Below, piece after piece: positions 56,418-64,000 of a stretch of DNA of 64,000 bases. The notes below the pieces were generated by a model. The model had not been told where the DNA came from. It did not search any database and saw only the letters and a list, made by a program, of their open reading frames with translations. How positions within the stretch are numbered: the stretch's first letter is position 1; each line of letters starts with the position of its first letter. The DNA comes from Tretioscincus oriximinensis (taxonomy: Eukaryota > Chordata > Lepidosauria > Squamata > Gymnophthalmidae): NCBI GenBank assembly GCA_022410635.1, contig JAJVDF010000029.1, positions 1,441,773-1,505,772 on the forward strand, in the 5' to 3' direction. The translations under genes and the position numbers were made by a program.

Positions 56418-57400
56418 CATAAGAACATAAGAGGAGCCCTGCTGAATCAGGCCAGAGCCCATCTAGTCCAGCATTCCGTCCCACACAGTGGCCCACCTGA
56501 TGAAACCTGGGCAGTCTGAACACAAGGCAGCGAAATCTTTACCATTTCTTTGCAAACGGTATTTCAGGAATACTGCCTGTTGCTCCATCCTGGAGGCAGA
56601 GTCAAAGGATCTACGCTAGTTTCTATTTATACCCTTGGTATCCATGAACTTGTCTAATCCTGTCTTAAAGCTATCCAGGCTGCTAGCTGCCACCACCTCT
56701 TTTGGAAGTAAATTACAAAGGCCAATGACCCTCTGGGTGAAAAAATACTTTCCTTTGTCTGTTCTCACTCTGCTGCCCATCAGTTTCAAGGAATGCCTCC
56801 TGGTCCTAGTGTTCTATGATTGACAAAATAATTTTCTCTATTCATCTTATCCATGCTGTGCATTATTTTATACACTTCAATCAGATCACATCTTAAACGC
56901 CATCTTTCGGGGCTGAAGAGGCCCAGATGTTGCAGTCTGACTTCATAAGGGAGGTGCTGCAATCCCTTTATCATTCTTGTTGCCCTTTCTGCACCTTCTT
57001 TAGTTCCAGAATATCCTTTTTGAGATGTGATGACCAGAACTGGACACAGTATTCCAAATTTGGCCTCACCACAGATTTATAAAGAGACAAAACAACATTT
57101 ACTGATTTGTTTGGGATTCCTTTCCTAATTATCCCCAACATGGAATTTACTTTTTTTTGCTGCTGCTGCACACTAGGTTGACACCTTCATTGAGGGGTCC
57201 AACAACACCCCAAGATCCTTTTCCTGCTCTGTCACAGAAAGCTTGGTTCCCATCAGTTGCTAGGAGTAATTGTGGTTCTTTGCCCCAATGTGCATGATCT
57301 TGCACTTGCTTAAATTGAAGTGCATTTGCCACTTTGATGCCCACTCACCCAATTTCAGTCCATCACTCTGGACTTCCTTACAATCATTTTCACTTTTCAG
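56418..57400 (-). mobile_element. CR1 LINE 3' part
   Basis: Left end 'cataagaacataagaggagc'. Minus frames 56786-57171 carry 'MLGIIRKGIPNKSVNVVLSL', 'RPNLEYCVQFWSSHLKKDI' and 'HLGLFSPERWRLRCDLIEV'; 57147-57344 and 57260-57493 carry 'LGEWASKWQMHFNLSKCK' and 'MHIGAKNHNYS', the stretch just before. Four frames are needed, so it is heavily shifted. No RT catalytic box is included. Confidence 0.9.
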
Positions 57401-57715
57401 TATCCAAGGATTGAGAATCGGAATCAATGTGGGTATCCAGTTGCCAAACGTTACTTGACAAAATGAATGCTTGTGTAGAATAGGCTCTTTCAATCAATCC
57501 AATCTTCTAAATTACAGTAAGTAGATTGTTCCAGGAAGAGATGAAAATTTGAATTTGGAGAAGGGAGAAGTATTACCACATTGGTCCCCTGGAAGTTGGG
57601 ATGAGCAGATAGCCAATCAACTGTTATCCCAAGGCAAAGGAGCAGGTCTAAAACACAATATGAGCATCTGACTTCTCAAAATAAACATGGCAAGAGAGCT
57701 TTTGCAACAAATGCA

Positions 57716-57835
57716 TTTTATTTCATTTATTTGGCGATTTACATCCTGCCCTTCATCACTGGTCCCAGGATAGGTAACAAAATAACCAAGAAAAATAATA
57801 ATAATAATAATAAAAATACACATTAATAAAATGTT
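57716..57835 (-). mobile_element. L2-like tail with short (AAT)n
   Basis: 'ttttatttcatttatttggc' + 'gatttacatcctgcccttca' looks like an inverted L2/SINE terminus, followed by a 21-base AAT run at about 57796-57816. Confidence 0.5.
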
Positions 57836-57948
57836 TTAAAAGATCCATACCCTCCCTCCCTCTCTCCCTCCAACCCACTCACCCTCACTGGAAGGAAAGG
57901 ACACAGAAATAACTATTTAAGTGCTGAAACCCTGGGTAAAGAGATATG

Positions 57949-58462
57949 GGCTGCTTCCACACGCAGCAATGATGTCCTGGCAGCTCCTGCATACGTAATG
58001 GCGGTTTGTCAGTGATGCAGTCACTGCAAACCTACCTTGCAGCAAGTTTAATGAGATCTGATATTTTCAGCTCTCACGGCGCTGTGTGCCGAAAACTCGC
58101 TGCTTTTTTAATGCAGTATCCAGCGCTTCCTTCTTCCCACCCACTTATGGCGGCTGCTGAGTGAGCCGTGTAGATGGCCACCCACCCGCGAGGAAAGGTA
58201 GAAGTGCTTTTTAGATCCTTTCCGGAAGCACTGCAAAATGCTGCATCCTCCATTGTGCAGCTGCCTGCAGCCCTGGTGTACGATGTGCCGTCATGGGGAG
58301 CCAAATAGCGCGAGACAATGCCAGCCAGCAGACCTTCAGAATCGCGGATGGCTGACACATGCAATATCGTTTTCCTTCCGCCAGCTCTACGTGGATTCTA
58401 ACGTAGATTCCAGTGAAACCTGCAATCACTTTACGATGTCACTCATTGTGTGGAAGACTCCT
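57949..58462. mobile_element. Element with inverted 'ggctgcttccacac' ends
   Basis: Starts 'ggctgcttccacacgcag', ends 'gtgtggaagactcc'. Interior blocks 'gtaatggcggtttgtcagtg', 'atgcagtcactgcaaacct', 'tttcagctctcacgg' match the 16.75 kb element in order. CpG-rich relative to neighbours. Overlapping frames up to 96 codons without domains. Confidence 0.65.
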
Positions 58463-59314
58463 AAATCAAAATATCACTGTTTTAAGGAGAAGAAATAACA
58501 TTCAAAAGTAAAGGAGATAGGCTCATGAAAGTAAGCAAAAAAGAACTACATTTGCAAACATAAAGGGGAAAGCCAATCTATCTAGCAGTTTTTGTGACAG
58601 TATGGAGCTCACACAGCTAGAGTAGTATTAGAAACTTCGATGTACAAAGAATTAATGACATCCATTGGTGTTTTTATTTTTAAAGTGTTAGAGGGTGACA
58701 AACATCCCTTGTTCAATTCCTGTTAACACAGCAACATCGCAGGAGTCATTTGATAATGGAACTGAGAAGAATCTCATATAACTGAACTCAAGGGAATGAA
58801 ATGACCTGCCTATTTCAGTAAGAATACTATTTGTTTGGCCAGACACAAAGGATCCCACTCTTAAATATTTGTGGATACATTTTCCTCCCAAGTCCAGACA
58901 CAGCAAATTCAGTATGATTTTTCTATTGATTGGTCCAGTTGGTATAAAAGTGAAATTGATACCTTTTTTGGATTCCAGTTAAGTGGAAATTCTAGACACC
59001 TAAGGTTTTATGTGTGTGTGTATGAAATGGCCTTTTAACTTCTTACTGAGCATTAAGTCAAAGAATAGGATGCGGAGAAGATAGGTGATACTTCTGTCAA
59101 ATCTCATACGTAATCCTAGTTACTTTTCTGCAGACTGGAGAAATTACAAGAGGAAACTTGTAGGAGTGTAACCTATTGGACCCAAACCAAATAAAATTAA
59201 TTTATATTACACCCAAACTGTTGTGAAAACATGTTAAAACTGTATTTTCTTCTACTCAGCCCCCCTTGGTAGAAACCCCGCAGAGCAACAGCAAAGGTCT
59301 GCCTCCATCACTTC
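58463..59314. other. No feature recognised
   Basis: AT-rich, unique-looking. Confidence 0.35.
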
Positions 59315-59625
59315 TGAAGAAGAAGAAGAAGAAGAAGAACTTGGTTCTTATACCCCGCTTTTCTCACCTTTCAAAGGGACTCAAAGCAGCTTACAAGGAT
59401 ATATTTTGCCCGAAGGCTTCCATTCTATCTTCCCCACCAGGCTATGGTGGTTCCCATGTATCTACTTGCAGTCAGTTGCAATTTCTTGCAATTCATGCTT
59501 TCGAATAGCTGGGTTGGCTAGAGCTACAGGCTAGTGGAAGGTGCTCACCCCTCCCCACGTCCGACACAGGGCTTCGAAACCCGATCTCCCAGGTGAGAGA
59601 CAAATTCCTAAGCGAAGAAGCAGAC
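59315..59625 (-). mobile_element. tRNA-headed SINE, most complete copy
   Basis: On +: GAA tail (59315-59339), 'cttggttcttatacccc', 'acctttcaaagggactcaaa', 'gcagcttacaaggatatatt', 'ccattctatcttccccacca', 'gggttggctagagctacagg', 'ggaaggtgctcacccctccc', then the inverted tRNA-like head 'gggcttcgaaacccgatctc'. This copy supplies the body missing from the gapped copy at 3.66-4.2 kb. Confidence 0.85.
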
Positions 59626-59825
59626 TTAGTTTACAAAATCTGATGATGAAGCACATTTATAATGTAGGTGCTTGGTGAACTCCAGTGGGGGCTGTTCAGA
59701 GTTCTGGGGTTCATCACAGAGTACCCCTACATAGAGTATAGGNCACTGTCTAATCTGTTCAGCTGATAATTAAAAACAAACTTGGTGATAAAAAATGATG
59801 GTTAGAAGGTTAGATGGTAAGGTTG

Positions 59826-60080
59826 AGGGAAAAGAAAGAAGACAACTTTGTTTTTATACTTCGTTTTCTCAACCTGAAGGAAATAAAGTGGCTTACATAA
59901 CCTTCTACTCTTCTCTTCATGACAGACACCTTGTGAAGTAGGTGGGGTTGAGAGAGCTCTGAAGAACTGTGATTAGCCCAAACTCACCCAGCTGGCTCCA
60001 TGGAAGAGTGTTGGTTAGAACCAGGAGACTTCCAGCTAAGAGACTGTTACTCTAACCACAATACCAAACTGGCATTGGAT
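59826..60080 (-). mobile_element. MIR/CORE-like tRNA SINE
   Basis: Minus strand: head 'agtttggtattgtggttaga' (A box) and 'ctcctggttctaacc' (degraded B box), core 'gctgggtgagtttgggctaa', 'ctctcaaccccacctacttc', then 'gtaagccactttatttcc'. No CTT tail is left. Same type as the SINE pieces at 26.6/27.55 and 40.5 kb. Confidence 0.8.
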
Positions 60081-60818
60081 CAGGTGAATGAATGGCATCA
60101 AAAACACTAAATGAATAGCTTTGGAAGCAAGAATAACTATTAGAGGCAGGTTGCAATAGCAAACGTTATTCAGTCAGTCATCAGATGTTGACCTGGATTC
60201 AAGGGCATTGAACAAAATGAAATAATTTATGCATAATGATATGTGATGCTAATATGATGCCAGGAGGAGTTGGTATCTCTATCAAGGCCAGCTGCTGAGA
60301 GAAACACACTTTTGAATGGCTTAGTCCTGAAGAAAAGCCTGGTAAAGCCATTCTTCAAGGCAGAAAGTGATTTAAGGTGTGTCCAGAACCATATTGAAAT
60401 GATCTTATAGAACTCATCTGAATCCTGACACATTCCATAATATTTCAGGGTTTTCTGAAAACATCTATGACCTCTAGGGTCACACATCTGAATTATGTGA
60501 ATGGAGCTTCGTTTTCCAAAGTTCTTCAAATTTTAAACTCTTTTGTGAAATCTAAATTAAAAAGGCTGTTTTAAGGTCCCAGCGTTCTTCTACTGTGAAT
60601 AATTTCACATGTTGTATTTTTGAATTTTAGGGAATGAACTGGTTATTGAAATGCTTACAATATTCTGTTCAAAAATGGCAAAGTTACAGCTACAGTTTCA
60701 AACTATATTCACAGTATAAAGCATCTTTGGAATAAAGGTAAAGAAATCCCAGAGACACCAAGGGATTAGATGGACTTTGATTGCAATGCTATGTACTGTA
60801 TAGGAGACTGAATTGTTC
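60081..60818. other. No feature recognised
   Basis: Unique-looking; a 100-codon minus frame (60227-60529) has no domain. Confidence 0.35.
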
Positions 60819-60826
60819 CTCATAGG

Positions 60827-61014
60827 CAGACCTGGGCAAGGGGCAGCCCGAGGGCCACATGCGGCCCTCCTACTGTCTCTGACCGGCCTGCCCCTCTTAG
60901 CTCAGAGTTATATACAGTATTGGGTAGAATTGAGTTAACTATATTAATCCGGCCCTCTAAAACCACCCCAATTTCTCATGCGGCCCCTTGGGAAAAATTA
61001 ATTGCCCACCCCTG
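60827..61014. mobile_element. hAT MITE with perfect 8-bp duplication
   Basis: Ends 'cagacctgggcaa' and inverse of 'caggggtgggcaatt', flanked by 'ctcatagg' at 60819-60826 and 61015-61022. Interior 'gagggccacatgcggccctc' and 'ctcatgcggccccttggg' are typical of a common vertebrate hAT MITE. Length 188 bp, no ORF. Confidence 0.92.
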
Positions 61015-61049
61015 CTCATAGGTGTTTGGGTTTCTGGCTTAGAAAAAGG

Positions 61050-61293
61050 CTGCCAAGTGAAGAAGATGAAGAACTGCCCGAAGACTCACATTCTATCTTC
61101 CCCACCAGTTTTGGTGGTTCCCATGTATCTACTTGCATTCAGTTGCAATTTCTTGCAATTCATACTTTCGAATAGCTGGGTTGGCTAGAACTACAGGCTA
61201 GTGGAAGGGGCTCACCCCTCCTGTTCAACACAGGGCTTCGAAACCCGATCTCCCAAGATGAGAGACGCTTTAGTGACTGAGCTATGGTGCCTG
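61050..61293 (-). mobile_element. tRNA-headed SINE with internal deletion
   Basis: On +: short 'gaagaagatgaagaac' tail, then directly 'tgcccgaagactcacattct' (the 60 bp 'ggttcttatacc' part is missing), 'ttccccaccagttttggtgg', 'gggttggctagaactacagg', and inverted head ending 'agtgactgagctatggtgcc' with a clear A box. Confidence 0.8.
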
Positions 61294-62051
61294 TTATCAG
61301 AGATTTAAAAATAGCACAAGGGAAGTGGAAGATGTTATTCCATAAATGTACAGAATTCAGAATTCCTAACTTTTATATAAATGGTATTCAGTTACTCTTG
61401 TCAGCTATCCTGAGACTACGATACACTTTTAAGCTGATTTTTAAATACAAAAATAGAAATAATGATCCAACCCCAACAATTTTAAAGACTAATGATTATT
61501 TCTGCTTTTATATCCTAAGTAGAGCAGATAAAGTTTCAAATTGCTTGAACCTGATTGCCCTTTACCTTCGGGCAAATGCAAGTATTGTCAAGGGCTGGAT
61601 AAGTGCTTCCTTGGCTATTCCAAAAACAGTGAAATTCAGTAAGATGACTTTTTGACAAACTGCTGACTGGAATAAATGCTTTGTGGTGGAATTTGGACTT
61701 GCATCAAGCACACTGGGAGAATTTTCTGCTTCTATGGCTCAAAAGTGAAACATTGCAGATCAGGACTATCCATCAAGCTATCACAATTGGAAAAGTTTTA
61801 AAAGCGGAGAGTAAAAATGTTGAAGTCTAAAGGAGATTTTCTACAAATATAGGCTGCAACATTTGAATTTTAGTTTAGAAAAGGGAGAAGAGATTCAAGT
61901 TTATGAAGTCATACAATACTAGGAAGCAATTTTTATCCTTTTCAAAATACAGAACTAAGACAATTTATCTATTTATCTGGGGAGGGTGATGAAATACAAT
62001 GCACAATTAATGAGGTACAGGTAACTAATACAGGTGTATACTACTTCTGCA
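61294..62051. other. No feature recognised
   Basis: A 123-codon + frame (61284-61655) starts inside the SINE head and has no recognisable domain; not called. Confidence 0.35.
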
Positions 62052-62227
62052 TAGGCTGACCAGATGACCCCTTTCGGGGAGTGTTGAAAACCCGGTTTTG
62101 AGGTGCCTCCCAGTTTTTTATGAGGAACCTTTGTTTGTTTTTAATTATTTTTTCCTCAGAAAAAACTGGGGGGCACCCCCAAAATGGGTTTTCACCCCCC
62201 CAAAAAAGGGGGCATCTGGTCAGTCTA
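62052..62227. mobile_element. Family A MITE with 8-bp duplication
   Basis: 'taggctgaccagatgacccc' to 'gcatctggtcagtcta', flanked on both sides by 'cttctgca' (62044-62051 and 62228-62235). This copy gives the cleanest evidence that family A makes 8-bp duplications, as hAT transposases do. Confidence 0.9.
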
Positions 62228-62502
62228 CTTCTGCATGTAGTAAAAACTGATTAGGAGTCTGATCTTCTGGCTCTCATCCTGGCACATGCCATCTACAAAA
62301 GCTGGAGCATGATCCTAATCAAGAAGGGCCTTATTGAGATTTGCAAAAGGCATTGGACTGGACCATTACCATTACTGTACCAAGAGTCCTTGGTCCAGAA
62401 CATGCATGTGTGCAGAAGACATGCCTCCTATGTTTAAAACTACCCACTTGGCCACATGCCAAAGCTCACTGCTTTGAAGGACATTAGAAACTTAGAAACA
62501 TA

Positions 62503-62673
62503 GCAGTTGAAGTCCTGGTCACACATTTTATTTTTAAACTTTTTTCAGTCCTGAAGAATGAGTTAAACCATTGTTTTTTCCTGGTTTAATCCAGAAAAAA
62601 TCTTGAATTTAAACTCATTCTTCAGGACTGAAGAAAGTTTAAAAGTAAATGTGTGACTAGGACTTCAACTGCT
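62503..62673. mobile_element. Palindromic MITE-like element
   Basis: 'gcagttgaagtcctggtcac' + 'acattttatttttaaac' + 'cagtcctgaagaatgagttt'-type arm returns as 'aaactcattcttcaggactg' + 'gtttaaaagtaaatgtgtga' + 'ctaggacttcaactgc'. Arms ~68 bases, loop ~36. No clear duplication at the edges. Only one copy seen in this window. Confidence 0.8.
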
Positions 62674-63931
62674 GAAGTGGCAGGATATTTCTTAATCTCC
62701 TTCAGAATTAGTGTGTCTGCCAGATGGTTCAAATAGATTTGCATGAAACCAACTCTTACCAGCTATGGAACAAACCTGTTGGCGAATCAGCTGGTTTTTG
62801 ATTCAGCTCATTTGGTTCCACACATCTCCTCCTCGTCTTTAGCCTGCCCCATAGTTCTATTCTCTTGCCAGTCCATAACGGTGTGTTTTTCTCTCTTTCA
62901 TATAACCATGACACTAACCGTGGTGCCTCTGTCTTCTGCCCTACAACTGTCCCCAGAAGAGAGTTTAGCAAATAGCGATGAGGTTCTGCCAAGACCATTT
63001 AAAATTAGATGGCTCAGAACATCTATATTAGCCATCTCTATATTGTATTAACAAAGATACTTTTAAAAAATCTGTATGAGAAAATGTCAGGCTCTATGCT
63101 GAATGCCATTGTTCCATCTTCCATGCCAGGATACATTTTAAAAAGGCGCCTAAGTTGTTATGATCTATCGTCTGAAGCAACACTTAGTCTTATCTGCTAC
63201 AAACCCAGATCAGGTCTGAATAGACACTGTTCCTTAGTCCTTTAGAAGAGGTAGCTGAAAATATTTTCTGCTTGTAACTTCTGGCCACATTATAATGATA
63301 AACACATCTCCATTTGTAACAAGAAATGGTAACAGAAGAGCAATTTTAGGGGTGAATAGTAATGAAACAACACATTGCCACGGGAGGATAAAGGAATTGC
63401 AGATCAAGAGCATGAAAAAGACAGACGGGAGCAATGCGATTCCAGGGTAGGCTGGCTTCCACACAAGGTGTCAACAAGATGCTGGCTGATGTGTGCAAAT
63501 GTGCAAGCATAATGCAATTTCTGTTTGTTTGAATTCCAAACAGCATGGTAGTTCAGCTTCCCCCAAGCCTCTGATTTACAAGAAAACAAACATCTCTTTG
63601 CCTAACAAAGGCACAAAAGGAATTCCCCTTTGAAACAGTTTAATTTTACCAGCCCTGAAGCAATGTCAACAGAAAGCCAGAAGCAAAAAAGAAGCAAAAA
63701 GAATACAAACCATCCTGGAGTACATAAACAAGCTTTTTCATTTGTTTGAACATGGTTAAAAAGGGCAGAGTTCTAATTAGAACTTTCTCAATTAGCATTT
63801 CTTCTATCTCCAGTGATAATTTTTCCTCATACACATGTTTTATCACAAGTAACAAAACTGAAGTTACTCTAAAATATTCACTTAACTTGGTTTGTCTAGG
63901 TACAAAATCCTTGTCTACCAAGCCACTTTGT
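62674..63931. other. No feature recognised
   Basis: Unique-looking; frames of up to 102 codons overlap on both strands without domains. Confidence 0.35.
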
Positions 63932-64000
63932 GAAGAAGAAGAAGAAGAAGAAGAAGAAGAAGAAGAAGAAGAAGAAGAAGAAGAAGAAGAAGAAGAAGAA
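63932..64000. repeat. (GAA)n microsatellite, cut by window end
   Basis: 69 bases of perfect GAA running off the edge. Given the other copies, it is probably the tail of a minus-oriented SINE whose body lies beyond the window. Confidence 0.95.

Noticed and set aside
61284..61655. 123-codon plus-strand open frame
   Set aside because: Begins inside a SINE head; remainder is AT-rich Lys/Asn/Ile/Leu-rich sequence without a domain.
1..64000. Endogenous retrovirus
   Set aside because: I looked for gag/pol-type motifs, primer-binding sites and paired LTRs and found none; all reverse transcriptase motifs belong to LINEs.

Overview
This window looks like non-coding vertebrate chromosomal DNA, most likely from a squamate reptile (lizard or snake). 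I find no host protein-coding exon, tRNA gene or rRNA gene that I can support. The organism call rests on the repeat mixture: a BovB (RTE) LINE, several CR1 LINEs with the octamer-like 'cttatgtt' 3' tail, L2 LINEs, tRNA-headed SINEs ending in long CTT/TTC tracts, palindromic reptile repeats with 'agactaacacggcta' ends, hAT-like non-autonomous transposons, and long ATT and GAA microsatellites. Species cannot be fixed from sequence alone. The region is either intergenic or inside a very large intron. Isolated single N bases and one 250-base N run show a draft assembly.

Layout. 0-6 kb: mostly unique AT-rich DNA with a purine-rich tract, a SINE broken by the assembly gap, and a palindromic retroelement (5.7 kb) with 14-base target duplications. 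6.3-10 kb: a BovB LINE on the + strand, split by a 1.7 kb CR1 LINE inserted on the - strand. 10-13 kb: two 3' fragments of one further LINE and two CR1 tails. 14.4-14.9 and 25.3-25.8 kb: two copies of a ~500 bp repeat I cannot name. 15-32 kb: a mosaic of hAT-like and foldback elements, CR1 tails and SINEs, several nested in each other. 32.5-44 kb: a BovB 3' fragment, a GC-rich block at 34.8-35.3 kb, very AT-rich unique DNA at 38-39.8 kb and a foldback with internal duplication at 39.8-40.4 kb. 44-52 kb: ATT microsatellites, a CR1 copy with RT motifs, and a 1.64 kb element with ~77 bp inverted termini and an array of palindromic units. 52-54 kb: an L2 LINE. 54.8-64 kb: hAT-like elements, SINEs, one more CR1 and a terminal GAA tract cut by the window edge.

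Nothing here works as a pathway. The biology is a record of layered transposition: CR1 into BovB, a GC-rich hairpin element into a CR1 tail, a foldback into a SINE, and a short palindromic element into an older foldback. The best candidates for undescribed structure are the palindrome-array element at 49.8-51.4 kb, the foldback retroelement carrying a hammerhead-like core, and the unnamed dispersed repeat at 14.4 and 25.3 kb. All similarity calls were made by eye and from memory of family consensus; no database search was possible.
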